From assembly GCA_019237415.1 (NCBI GenBank), contig JAFAHD010000039.1:1-44253 (forward strand): a stretch of 44,253 nt of DNA. Direction: 5' to 3'. Positions 26,775 to 36,031 of this stretch are shown here, piece by piece; position 1 is the stretch's first letter; each line of letters begins with the position of its first letter. The notes under the pieces are model-generated. The model was not told the origin of the DNA, did not search any database, and was given only the letters and a program-made list of their open reading frames with translations. A program made the translations under genes and the position numbers. This DNA comes from Vulcanimicrobiota bacterium. GTDB lineage: Bacteria > Vulcanimicrobiota > Vulcanimicrobiia > Eremiobacterales > Eremiobacteraceae.

Positions 26775-27631
26775 TCGAGGCGGTTGCGCCCGGCGAGGTA
26801 CACGGCCACGCGATCACCGCGACCCTCGCGTCCGGGGAGTCGGAATTCCAACGCTACGCGATCGTCGCCAGTCCGCTGTTCGGCAAGATGCTCGTGCTCG
26901 ACGGCGACACGCAAAGCGCCGCACTCGATGAGTACGTCTACCACGAAGCGCTCGTCCATCCCGCATGCGCGCTGGTGGATGAGCCGTCGCGCGCGCTGAT
27001 CTTGGGCGGCGGTGAAGGCGCAAGTCTGCGCGAGCTGCTACGCGTGAAATCGATGCGCGAGGTGACGATGGTCGACATCGACGGCATCGTCGTCGACGCT
27101 TGCCGCAAGCACCTGCCGGAGTGGAGCGCAGGCGCGTTTGAAGATCCGCGCTCGGAGCTGATCATCGGCGACGCCAAGGCGTACGTCGAGGAGTCGCGGG
27201 AGCAGTTCGACGTCATCATCGGCGATCTGACCGAACCGCTTGAAGACTCACCGTCCTATGGTCTGCACACGGTGTCCATGTATCAGGCGATTCGCGCGCG
27301 CTTACGATCCGGTGGAGTGTACGCGCTGCAGACCTCGATGGCCGGGCCGCACAACTTCGCGCTGCACGCGCGCATGATCGCGACGCTGCGTGCGGCATTC
27401 GAGCGCGTGGCGCCCTACGTCGCGTACGTTCCTGCGTTTGACACGGTGTGGGGTTTCGCGCTGTGCGGCAGCCAGGTCGACGCTCGGAGCGAAGAAGGTG
27501 CCGCGCGTGCCGCCGCGCACGCGGCGCGACTCGCTGGGTTGCGCTTTTACGACGGCGAATCGCACCGCGGAATGTTCAATCTGCCGCGCTACCTGCGCGA
27601 CGCGTACGCGGCAGCGGCACCTCTGGGCTAG
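26744..27631 (+). CDS. speE: polyamine aminopropyltransferase (spermidine synthase family)
   Basis: LILGGGEGASLRELLR, VDIDGIVVDACRKHLPEWSAGAFEDPR, FDVIIGDLTEP; TTG start. Confidence 0.92.
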   Translation: MPKTENFQWYVEAVAPGEVHGHAITATLASGESEFQRYAIVASPLFGKMLVLDGDTQSAALDEYVYHEALVHPACALVDEPSRALILGGGEGASLRELLRVKSMREVTMVDIDGIVVDACRKHLPEWSAGAFEDPRSELIIGDAKAYVEESREQFDVIIGDLTEPLEDSPSYGLHTVSMYQAIRARLRSGGVYALQTSMAGPHNFALHARMIATLRAAFERVAPYVAYVPAFDTVWGFALCGSQVDARSEEGAARAAAHAARLAGLRFYDGESHRGMFNLPRYLRDAYAAAAPLG

Positions 27632-27652
27632 AACACGCGGTCGCCCAGAGGT
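27619..27652. terminator. dyad between convergent speE and NHL-like gene
   Basis: ACCTCTGGGC-N14-GCCCAGAGGT perfect 10-bp stem. Confidence 0.55.
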
Positions 27653-27656
27653 CGAT

Positions 27657-28733
27657 TTAGTGAATCGCCACGCCGGCCGTGCAGGCGGCCGCGTTGATAT
27701 TCGCGTCGGTATAGACCGCACTCGGCGCCAACGAGCTGCTAAACGCATGCGCAGCGGTCGGATATACGTACAATCGCGCCGGCGACGAGCAATCGGCATC
27801 GTAAAGGTTTCCCGCCGGATCAAAGGCGAGTTGGAACGGGAAGGGCACCGACGAGAGTTGGCCGGTTGCGTTGTACACGTCCGGCGTGGCACCGGCGGCG
27901 AGATTGGTGCTCTTGTACAGCGCGATACCTCCGGTCGGTGCGGCGTGCTGTGATCCGACATACAGATCGCCCGCGCCGTCGAAGATCAAAGCGAACGGTC
28001 TGACCGGTCCATTGAGGTAATGATCGATGGGGGTGCTGCTGCTGAAGCCGGCGCCTTTGAGGAACTCGGCGACAGAGTTCGCCCCCGCCGAGTTGCCGCA
28101 GGCGACCCAGAGATTGCCTGCTCTGTCGAACGCCAGCCCGACGGGAAACGCACAGCCGCCGGCCTTGAGCGTGATGCTGGGGCTTAGAATGGCGGGTCCC
28201 GGAAACGGAGCCTTAAACTCGTAAATGCCGGCGCCGTTCGCTGAGACCCACAGATTCCCAGCGGAATCGAATGCGATGGCCGGATCGGGTCCGGACACGC
28301 CTGCGGGAAGGTACAGCGGGAAGGGAATGCTTGACGAGGACAGCGGCAGCGTTTCGAACACGAACACGGTTTGCTGTATGCCGAAACCGGCGGCGAAGAG
28401 GCGGCCCGACGAATCGACCTGCATTTGGCCGACCGAGCCCAATTGATTCAAGTTCGAGCTGGTGACCGCGACTGCCGGCACCGAGGCATTGGTTACTGGA
28501 TAGCGGATCGCGCCGATTTGCACGGTCGACGGATTGGAATTTTCGGTGGAGTAGTAGACGTATGATTGGCCCGGCGCCGGAGTGGGGGGCGGCTGGGTCG
28601 CCGGCGGTTGCGTCGCAGGCGAGGTCGGGGCTGGCGGTGCAGCACTTGTGCCTCCGCTCCCGCCGCACGCCGCAACGAACGGCACGATCGAGGTAGCGAG
28701 CGCGACAAGAGCTGCGCGCAGGCGCGCCCGCAT
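27657..28733 (-). CDS. beta-propeller (NHL/SMP-30-like) lipoprotein
   Basis: Lipobox-like FVAACGG, repeated IAFDSAGNLWVS / LAFDRAGNLWVA / LIFDGAGDLYVG / LAFDPAGNLYDA. Confidence 0.8.
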   Translation of the reverse strand: MRARLRAALVALATSIVPFVAACGGSGGTSAAPPAPTSPATQPPATQPPPTPAPGQSYVYYSTENSNPSTVQIGAIRYPVTNASVPAVAVTSSNLNQLGSVGQMQVDSSGRLFAAGFGIQQTVFVFETLPLSSSSIPFPLYLPAGVSGPDPAIAFDSAGNLWVSANGAGIYEFKAPFPGPAILSPSITLKAGGCAFPVGLAFDRAGNLWVACGNSAGANSVAEFLKGAGFSSSTPIDHYLNGPVRPFALIFDGAGDLYVGSQHAAPTGGIALYKSTNLAAGATPDVYNATGQLSSVPFPFQLAFDPAGNLYDADCSSPARLYVYPTAAHAFSSSLAPSAVYTDANINAAACTAGVAIH

Positions 28734-28855
28734 GGCATCGCGGTCGATTCTCACAGTATAGGTATCGGCACGAGGTCCCGGGGGCCGACAAGGCTGTGCT
28801 TGCCCCTTGCCTAACCCAGGGCATGCGTGAACCATCGAGCGGGAGGATGCGACTT

Positions 28856-30091
28856 ATGGACATGGTGCGTCTGGCAGGACCGCTATTGTTGCTCGTCACC
28901 GTACTGATGTGCGGCGCTATGGGAGCCGGAGTGCCCATACCACCGGCGGACACCGCTGCGGCAGACAACCAGTTCGGCTTCAACCTGCTCAACGCGCTGC
29001 AGAAGACGCAGCCGGGGAAGAACGTCGTGCTTTCGCCGGTCAGCGCAGGGCTCGATCTTACAATCGCGCTCAACGGGGCGTCCGGACAGACCGCAGACGA
29101 GATGAGACTGGCGCTTGCGCTGCCCCCGGGGGACCTCGGCTCGATCAACGCGCCCAACCTGGAGCTGATCAATGCGACGCTTGCGCCGACGGATGGCGTG
29201 ACGCTGCACATCGCCGATTCGCTCTGGGCCGACAACAACCGCGTCGCGTTCCGCTCGTCGTTCGTCGATCTGGTGAAACACTGGTACGACGCCGAAGTCG
29301 CAAACGTCAACTTTTCCGATCCGAACACGCCCGCGCAGATCAATGGCTGGGTCGACAAGCAGACGAAGGGCAAGATCGACAAGATCGTCGACCGCATCAG
29401 CCCGTCCGACGTCGCGATTCTGCTCAACGCGCTGTACTTCAAGGGTCAGTGGATGCACAAGTTCGATCCGACGCTGACCAAAGACCAGGATTTCACGCTC
29501 GCCGGCGGCTCGGTCAAGAACGTGCCGCTCATGTCGCAGCACGGCAAGTTCGACTACTTCGACACGGCCGAGATGCAAGCGATCCGGCTGCCGTACGGCA
29601 AGGGCGGCGACCTTTCGATGGTCGTGTTGCTGCCTGCCAAGTCATCGAGCCTGGCCGCTCTGGAAGCAGAACTGACACCGAAGAACTGGACAGCGTGGGG
29701 CCAGCGATTTTCCGAAACGCCGGGAGACATCGAGCTGCCTCGGTTCGAGCTCAAAGCGGAATACGGACTGAACGACGCGCTGAAAACGCTCGGGATGCGC
29801 GCCGCGTTCAACCCCGCTACCGCAGACTTCCGTTTCATGTTCGATCCCACCGGAGCGCACGGTGGGAACTTCTTCATCTCGTACGTCAAACAAGCGACGT
29901 ATCTCAAAGTCGATGAGGAGGGCTCTGAAGCTGCGGCGGTCACGTCGATCGGCATCACGATGACTGCGGTCGTGCACAAGCCTCCGCCGTTCCGCATGGT
30001 CGTCAACCGGCCGTTCTTCTGCGCGATCGAGGACCGGCGCACGCGCGCGCTGCTGTTCGTGGCCGCCATCTACGACCCAGCGCCCTCGTAG
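28856..30091 (+). CDS. serpin family protein, secreted
   Basis: ILLNALYFKGQWMHKFDP, VDEEGSEAAAVTSIGITMTAVV hinge/reactive loop, FRMVVNRPFFCAIEDRRTRALLFVAAIYDP; SD GGGAGG upstream. Confidence 0.95.
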   Translation: MDMVRLAGPLLLLVTVLMCGAMGAGVPIPPADTAAADNQFGFNLLNALQKTQPGKNVVLSPVSAGLDLTIALNGASGQTADEMRLALALPPGDLGSINAPNLELINATLAPTDGVTLHIADSLWADNNRVAFRSSFVDLVKHWYDAEVANVNFSDPNTPAQINGWVDKQTKGKIDKIVDRISPSDVAILLNALYFKGQWMHKFDPTLTKDQDFTLAGGSVKNVPLMSQHGKFDYFDTAEMQAIRLPYGKGGDLSMVVLLPAKSSSLAALEAELTPKNWTAWGQRFSETPGDIELPRFELKAEYGLNDALKTLGMRAAFNPATADFRFMFDPTGAHGGNFFISYVKQATYLKVDEEGSEAAAVTSIGITMTAVVHKPPPFRMVVNRPFFCAIEDRRTRALLFVAAIYDPAPS

Positions 30092-30128
30092 CCCAGGGCG
30101 CCTCGCAGCCGAACGCGAAAAAAACGCC

Positions 30129-31232
30129 GTGACCACCACGAAGGCCCTGGCGCGGACGCCGCTGTCCGCGGTCCATGAAGGGCTCGGTGCGAAGATGTCC
30201 CCGTTCGGGGGCTTCCTCATGCCAATCCAGTATGCCGGTATCCTCGACGAACACCGCGCGGTGCGCTCGGCCGCCGGCATGTTCGATCTTTCGCATATGG
30301 GGCAGTTCGTCGCCACGGGCGAGGGTGTGCCTGAGTGGCTCGATCGGCTTACCGTGAACGCCGTCGGCACGATGAAGCCGGGCCAGGCGCGCTATAACAT
30401 CTTCACCAACGAGCGCGGCGGCGCGATGGACGACGCGATCATCTACCGGCTGGATGGCCGCTGGCTGGTCGTCGTCAACGCGGCGAATTCAGAAAAAATG
30501 TGGCGCTGGCTCTCTTCGCAGGTGCCCGCCGGCGTGACGCTGACCGACCGCACGCCGCAGTCCGCGCTCATCGCGATCCAAGGTCCGCGCTCGCTCGAAC
30601 TGCTGCAGCCCCTCACCGATGTCGGCCTCGCCAACATCAAGTACTATCACGCGACCGAGGGAGTGGTAGCCGGCGCGCATGCGGAGATCGCACGCACCGG
30701 CTATACGGGCGAGGATGGGTTCGAGCTGTTCGTCAGCGCCGACGCGGCACAGGAGTTGTGGCAAACGTTGACCCGCGAAGGCGCGCGCGTCGGATTGCGT
30801 CCGGCGGGACTCGGTGCGCGCGATGTGCTGCGGCTGGAAGCCGGCATGCCCCTGTACGGGCACGAACTCGAAGAAGATATAACCCCGCTGCAAGCCGGTC
30901 TGGATATCTTCGTGAAGCTGGAAAAGCCGGCGTTCGTCGGTAGAGATGCATTGGTACGCCAGCGCACGCAGAACGACTTCGACCGCATCGTCGGGCTCGT
31001 CATGGACGGCCGCGCGCCCGCGCGAGCGGGATACGCGGTGTGGCGCGGCCAGGAACGCGTCGGCGAGATCCGCAGCGGCTCGCCTGCGCCGGCGCTCGGC
31101 GGCAAGAACATCGCGACCGCGCTCGTCCGCGCTGACGCGAGCGCGATCGGGACGACGCTGGATGTCGAGATCCGCGGGCAGCGCCACCGCGGCGCCGTGG
31201 TTCCGCTCCCATTCTACAAGCGCGCGAGATAA
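30129..31232 (+). CDS. gcvT: glycine cleavage system aminomethyltransferase (T protein)
   Basis: HRAVRSAAGMFDLSHMGQ, RTGYTGEDGFELF; GTG start. Confidence 0.96.
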   Translation: MTTTKALARTPLSAVHEGLGAKMSPFGGFLMPIQYAGILDEHRAVRSAAGMFDLSHMGQFVATGEGVPEWLDRLTVNAVGTMKPGQARYNIFTNERGGAMDDAIIYRLDGRWLVVVNAANSEKMWRWLSSQVPAGVTLTDRTPQSALIAIQGPRSLELLQPLTDVGLANIKYYHATEGVVAGAHAEIARTGYTGEDGFELFVSADAAQELWQTLTREGARVGLRPAGLGARDVLRLEAGMPLYGHELEEDITPLQAGLDIFVKLEKPAFVGRDALVRQRTQNDFDRIVGLVMDGRAPARAGYAVWRGQERVGEIRSGSPAPALGGKNIATALVRADASAIGTTLDVEIRGQRHRGAVVPLPFYKRAR

Positions 31233-31250
31233 TAAAGGAAGAAACACGAC

Positions 31251-31640
31251 GTGGATCTGCCGGCCGGCCTGTTATACACGAAAGAACATGAGTGGGTGAA
31301 GCTCGATGGCACGAGCGCGACCGTCGGCATCACCGACTACGCACAATCATCGCTGGGCGACATCGTCTATGTCGAGATGCCCAAGGCGGGCGCGGTCGTC
31401 GAGCAGTTCAAGCAGATGGGCGTGATCGAGTCGGTCAAAGCCGTCTCGGACATCTTCGCGCCGCTTTCCGGCACGATCGCTGCGGTCAACGCCGACGTCG
31501 AGAACGATCCAGCCAAAGTGAACGGCGATCCGTACGGGACTGGTTGGCTCGTCAAGATCACACTGTCCGACGCGTCGCAGAGCAAGAACCTGCTCGACGC
31601 CGCGGCATACCAAAAGGTCGTCGACGCGGCGGACCACTGA
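31251..31640 (+). CDS. gcvH: glycine cleavage system H protein
   Basis: YTKEHEWVKLDG, GDIVYVEMPKAG, IESVKAVSDIFAP lipoyl site. Confidence 0.97.
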   Translation: MDLPAGLLYTKEHEWVKLDGTSATVGITDYAQSSLGDIVYVEMPKAGAVVEQFKQMGVIESVKAVSDIFAPLSGTIAAVNADVENDPAKVNGDPYGTGWLVKITLSDASQSKNLLDAAAYQKVVDAADH

Positions 31641-31643
31641 CCG

Positions 31644-32993
31644 ATGTACACGCCCCACACTCCGCAGGACATCGCCGCGATGCTCGAGGTCATCGGCGCG
31701 CCGTCGCTCGACGCGCTGAGCGACCCGCCTGCAGGGCTGAAGATCAAAGGCAGGCTCGACGTCGCGCCCGCGTTGCCCGAAGCGGACGCGTACGCGCACA
31801 TCCGCGCGATGGCGGACGAGAACAGCGCGGCGCGCATGACGTCGTTTCTCGGCGCCGGTGCGTACCGCCACTATCAGCCGCCTGCCGTGCCGTACTTCGC
31901 ATTTCGCTCCGAGTTCCTGACCGCGTATACTCCCTATCAAGCTGAAGCGAGCCAAGGCAGCCTTCAGGCCATCTTCGAGTGGCAGACCTACGTCTGTCTG
32001 CTCACCGGCATGGACGTCAGCAATGCGTCGGTGTACGACGGATCGACGGCGCTAGTCGAAGCGGTCATCATGGCGGCGCAGGCGACCGGACGGCGTCGCG
32101 TCGCGATCAGTCGCGGCGTGCATCCGGCGTACCGGCGCGTGCTGGCCACGTACGCGGAGGGCATCGGCGTCGAGATCAGCGAGATTCCGCTCGACGAGGC
32201 CGGCCAGACGAAGATCCCCGCGAGCCTTGATGCCGACATCGCGGCCGCCATCGTGCAAAGCCCCAACTTCTTCGGTGCCATCGACCATGTCGATCAAGCG
32301 GCGTCGGCGGCCCACGCCACAGGCGCGCTCGCCGTGCACGTCAGCGCGGAAGCGCTCTCTCTTGCGGTGCTCAAGTCGCCGCGGGAGTTAGGCGCCGACA
32401 TCGCGGTCGGCGACGCGCAATCATTCGGCTTGCCTGTCGGCTACGGCGGTCCGTATGTCGGCTTCGTCGCGACGACCAAAGAGCACGTGCGCCGTCTGCC
32501 CGGCCGGCTGGTCGGAGAGACGCACGATGTCGACGGCCGCAAGGCGTACGTGCTGACGCTGCAGGGACGCGAGCAGCACATCAGGCGCGAGCTGGCCAGC
32601 TCGAACATCTGCACCAACCAAGCGTTGTGCGCGCTCATCGCGACGATCTATCTTGCGACCGTCGGGCGCAAGGGGCTCGCATCGATCGCCTGTGCCAACA
32701 TGGCCAATGCACGCGCGCTCGCACGCGCCATCGAAGCGGTGCCCGGTTTCGGGTTGGCATACCGCGCGCCGTACTTCAACGAGTTCGTCGTGGGCACGCC
32801 GGTGCCCGCAGCCGAGCTGTGCGCGCAGCTGGAGAAGCGCAGCATCCTTGCGGGCATGCCGCTTTCGCGTTTCTATCCCGAGCTGACCCGCCAATTGCTC
32901 GTCTGTGCGACCGAGCTGACGACGCAGTCACAGATCGACGAGTTCGCACGCGCGCTCGCGCAGGAGGGCACGCATGCCGTCGCTGCTGTTTGA
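31644..32993 (+). CDS. gcvPA: glycine dehydrogenase (decarboxylating) subunit 1
   Basis: YTPYQAEASQGSLQAIFEWQTYVCLLTGMDVSNASVYDG; SFGLPVGYGGPYVGF. Confidence 0.96.
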   Translation: MYTPHTPQDIAAMLEVIGAPSLDALSDPPAGLKIKGRLDVAPALPEADAYAHIRAMADENSAARMTSFLGAGAYRHYQPPAVPYFAFRSEFLTAYTPYQAEASQGSLQAIFEWQTYVCLLTGMDVSNASVYDGSTALVEAVIMAAQATGRRRVAISRGVHPAYRRVLATYAEGIGVEISEIPLDEAGQTKIPASLDADIAAAIVQSPNFFGAIDHVDQAASAAHATGALAVHVSAEALSLAVLKSPRELGADIAVGDAQSFGLPVGYGGPYVGFVATTKEHVRRLPGRLVGETHDVDGRKAYVLTLQGREQHIRRELASSNICTNQALCALIATIYLATVGRKGLASIACANMANARALARAIEAVPGFGLAYRAPYFNEFVVGTPVPAAELCAQLEKRSILAGMPLSRFYPELTRQLLVCATELTTQSQIDEFARALAQEGTHAVAAV

Positions 32994-34443
32994 GCAAGGC
33001 GCACCCGGGCGCGGCGGCGACTTCGTACGCGGCGCGGGAAAGCCATCGCAGTACCTCGATGCGGCTGCGTTGCGCGCGGACCTGCCGCTCCCCGACCTGA
33101 CCGAGCTCGACGTAGCGCGCCACTTCACCGAGCTGTCGCATCGCAATTTCTCGGTCGACACGAACTTCTATCCGCTCGGGTCGTGCACGATGAAGTACAA
33201 TCCGAAGCTCAACGAAGCGGTGTCGGCGTTTGCGGGCTTCACGGATCTCCATCCGTACGCGCCCGACGACGGGGCGCAAGGCGCGATCCGGCTGCTCGCG
33301 CACATGGAGCGCACGCTCGCAAGCCTGTTCGGCATGGACGCGTTCTCGCTGATGCCTGCCGCCGGAGCGCACGGCGAGATCACCGCCATGCTCATGGCGA
33401 AGAAATACTTCAAGGACCGAGGGGAGCACGAGCGGCTCACCTGCATCGTGCCCGACACCGCGCACGGCACGAATCCGGCAAGCGCCGCGATGGTGGGCTA
33501 CAACGTCGTCTCCATCCCGTCGACGGCGCGCGGGCGCACCGACCTCTCGGCGCTGCGCGCCAAGCTGGACGGCTCGATCGCCGTCTGCATGATGACCAAC
33601 CCCAACACGTTGGGCTTGTTCGAGGACGAGATCGTCGAGATGACCGCATCCGTGCACGACGCCGGCGGGCTGATGTACTACGATGGCGCCAATGCCAACG
33701 CGATCGTCGGCATCACGAGGCCCGGCGACATGGGCTTCGATCTCATGCACCTCAACCTGCACAAGACGTTTTCGGTGCCGCACGGCGGCGGCGGTCCGGG
33801 TTCGGGACCGGTGGGCGCAAACGCGCGGCTGTCTCCGTACCTGCCGTCACCGATGCCGGCGCGCGACGCGTCCGGCGCGTACGTCTGGGATGAACAGCGC
33901 CCGAAGAGCATCGGCATGGTGCGCGCGTTTCCGGCGCACTTCCTCGCGATCGTCCGCGCCTACGCGTACATCATCGTCCACGGAGCCGACGGCTTGCGCG
34001 CCAACAGCCAGCTCGCCGTGCTCAACGCGAATTACCTGCGCGCAAAGGTCAAGAAGTTCCTCACGGTGCCGTATGACGATCATTGCCGACACGAGTTCGT
34101 CTGTTCGGCGGAGCAGCTGAAGAAAGAGACGGGCGTGCGCGCGCTCGATCTCGCGAAGGGATTGCTTGACGCGGGCGTGCACGCGCCGACGATGTACTGG
34201 CCGCACGTCGTGCCCGAGTGTCTCATGATCGAGCCGACCGAGACGGAGAACCGCCACACGCTCGACGCGTTCGTCGAGACGTTGCGCGAGCTCGTGGTGT
34301 ACGCGCACGAAGATCCGGCGGCGGTCCAACAGCGGCCGCTGCACACGCCGGTGCGCCGCGTCGATGAAGCTCAGGTCGGCAGGCTTGCCAACAAAGGGAT
34401 CGGACTACGCTGGTCGCCGCCGTCATCCGACGGCAACGCGTAG
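32974..34443 (+). CDS. gcvPB: glycine dehydrogenase (decarboxylating) subunit 2
   Basis: NFYPLGSCTMKYNPK; DLMHLNLHKTFSVPHGGGGPGSGPVG. Confidence 0.97.
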   Translation: MPSLLFEQGAPGRGGDFVRGAGKPSQYLDAAALRADLPLPDLTELDVARHFTELSHRNFSVDTNFYPLGSCTMKYNPKLNEAVSAFAGFTDLHPYAPDDGAQGAIRLLAHMERTLASLFGMDAFSLMPAAGAHGEITAMLMAKKYFKDRGEHERLTCIVPDTAHGTNPASAAMVGYNVVSIPSTARGRTDLSALRAKLDGSIAVCMMTNPNTLGLFEDEIVEMTASVHDAGGLMYYDGANANAIVGITRPGDMGFDLMHLNLHKTFSVPHGGGGPGSGPVGANARLSPYLPSPMPARDASGAYVWDEQRPKSIGMVRAFPAHFLAIVRAYAYIIVHGADGLRANSQLAVLNANYLRAKVKKFLTVPYDDHCRHEFVCSAEQLKKETGVRALDLAKGLLDAGVHAPTMYWPHVVPECLMIEPTETENRHTLDAFVETLRELVVYAHEDPAAVQQRPLHTPVRRVDEAQVGRLANKGIGLRWSPPSSDGNA

Positions 34444-34445
34444 CA

Positions 34446-34910
34446 ATGAAGCCGCGCCGCCGCCCGACGAGAGTCAAACACGAACGCTCGGCGGGCGGCT
34501 TCGTGCTCAAGCGCACAGGCGGCGCGTACCATGGGCTCATCATCGGGCGCGCGACGCCGCGCATCTGGTCGTTGCCAAAAGGCCACGTCGAGCCGGGTGA
34601 GAGCGAACAAGACGCAGCGACGCGCGAAGTGCTCGAGGAGACTGGCGTCGAGGGTGTGATTCTCGACAAACTCTCAGACATCAAGTATTGGTTCTATAGC
34701 AGCCGTCTCAAACACAGCAAGATCGTGCACTTCTATCTGATGCGCTACAAGAAAGGCACGCCCGTTCCGCAGGCCGGTGAGGTCGACGAAGTGGCGTGGG
34801 TGCCGCTCGACGAAATGGGCAAGCGCATGACCCATCTCAACGAGCGGCGCCTCGTGGGCCTCGTGGAAAAGATCGTCCAGGAGAAATCCGCCACCGAACT
34901 CGGCTTTTGA
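34446..34910 (+). CDS. NUDIX hydrolase
   Basis: GHVEPGESEQDAATREVLEETGVEG Nudix box. Confidence 0.95.
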   Translation: MKPRRRPTRVKHERSAGGFVLKRTGGAYHGLIIGRATPRIWSLPKGHVEPGESEQDAATREVLEETGVEGVILDKLSDIKYWFYSSRLKHSKIVHFYLMRYKKGTPVPQAGEVDEVAWVPLDEMGKRMTHLNERRLVGLVEKIVQEKSATELGF

Positions 34911-36031
34911 CGCTCCGCATCTGCGTGCTGCTCTGCGCCTTCGCACTGTGCGACGGATGTGCGAAAGCGCCCAGTCCGCAGCCGGCGAGCACGCCGACGC
35001 CGACGCCGACGCCCGCCGTAGAAAACCCGCTCAACGGCGCGATGGTGCCGCCTGACGCGCCCAAACACCGTATCGCCGCAGTCATGATCGACAATTATCC
35101 CGACGCGCGTCCGCAGAGCGGCTTGTACGATGCTGACGTCGTGTACGAGGTCGAGGCCGAGGGCGGCATTACGCGCTATCTCGCGCTGTTCTTAGGCGCG
35201 GCTCCCGTGGTGGTTGGCCCCGTGCGCAGCGCGCGCACCTATTTCGTGGACTTGGCGCGGCCCTACGACCCGTTCTTCGCGCACGCCGGTCAGAACGACG
35301 ATGTGATCGACGTGCTGCGCGATCTGCGCAATGCCGGTTTTGCCGACATGGACGAGATCCAGCACACACCCGAAGCGTTCTGGCGCGACGACTCGCGCGA
35401 CATGCCGCACAATCTGTACACCGGCATCGCGCGCATGCGCAAGGTCGGGCCGACCTACGGGTACGCCGACAAGGCGTTTTCGCGCGACCGGCTCACCTTC
35501 GGCTCGCCGGCGCCGACTCCGGACGCGTCCGGATCGACGCAGAACGCGCCCGGATCGACGCCGAACGCAAGCGCGCAGCCGAGCGCGAGCTCGTCGCCGA
35601 AGCCCGCGCCGAGCGTCACGGCGGCGATGCCGCCCGTACCTAATGTCGTCGCGTCGTTCTGGCTCGAGTACGATGTCGATTTCGTGTGGGATGGCGCGGC
35701 CTATCAGCGCTTCATCGACGGGCAACCCCAGCACGACCGCGATGACGACCGGCCGTACGAGGTGGACGACATCGTCGCCGTGTGGATCCCCGCCAAAGTG
35801 CTCGACGCGATCGGCGACCTCAGCATGAACGTCTACGGCTCGTATCCCGCGGTGCTCGTCCGCGATGGCGTTCCGACAGAGGGCACGTGGAGCGCTCCCG
35901 GTCCCGATATCACGCCACGTCTGGTCGACGATTCCGGTGACCCGCTCGTCCTCAAACCGGGTCATATCTACATCGAGATCATGCCGCAGGGCAGCAGTCT
36001 GACGCTCGGGAAAAAGAACTGGTCACATTGA
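34907..36031 (+). CDS. DUF3048 domain lipoprotein
   Basis: TTG start overlapping NUDIX stop (TTGA); VMIDNYPDARPQSGLYDADVVYEVEAEGGITRYLALF. Confidence 0.88.
   Translation: MTLRICVLLCAFALCDGCAKAPSPQPASTPTPTPTPAVENPLNGAMVPPDAPKHRIAAVMIDNYPDARPQSGLYDADVVYEVEAEGGITRYLALFLGAAPVVVGPVRSARTYFVDLARPYDPFFAHAGQNDDVIDVLRDLRNAGFADMDEIQHTPEAFWRDDSRDMPHNLYTGIARMRKVGPTYGYADKAFSRDRLTFGSPAPTPDASGSTQNAPGSTPNASAQPSASSSPKPAPSVTAAMPPVPNVVASFWLEYDVDFVWDGAAYQRFIDGQPQHDRDDDRPYEVDDIVAVWIPAKVLDAIGDLSMNVYGSYPAVLVRDGVPTEGTWSAPGPDITPRLVDDSGDPLVLKPGHIYIEIMPQGSSLTLGKKNWSH
35529..35568 (+). repeat. in-frame 21-bp-period duplication in DUF3048 linker
   Basis: ccggatcgacgcagaacgc / ccggatcgacgccgaacgc (1 mismatch). Confidence 0.7.

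Noticed and set aside
30092-30128. Glycine riboswitch before gcvT
   Set aside because: Only 37 nt separate the serpin stop and gcvT start; no room for a glycine aptamer. A GCGCCCT/AGGGCGC hairpin (30080-30101) is present but is just terminator-like.
34985-35015. (gccgac)n microsatellite as contingency locus
   Set aside because: Short, in-frame PTPTPTP linker typical of lipoproteins; hexamer-type changes would not shift frame.
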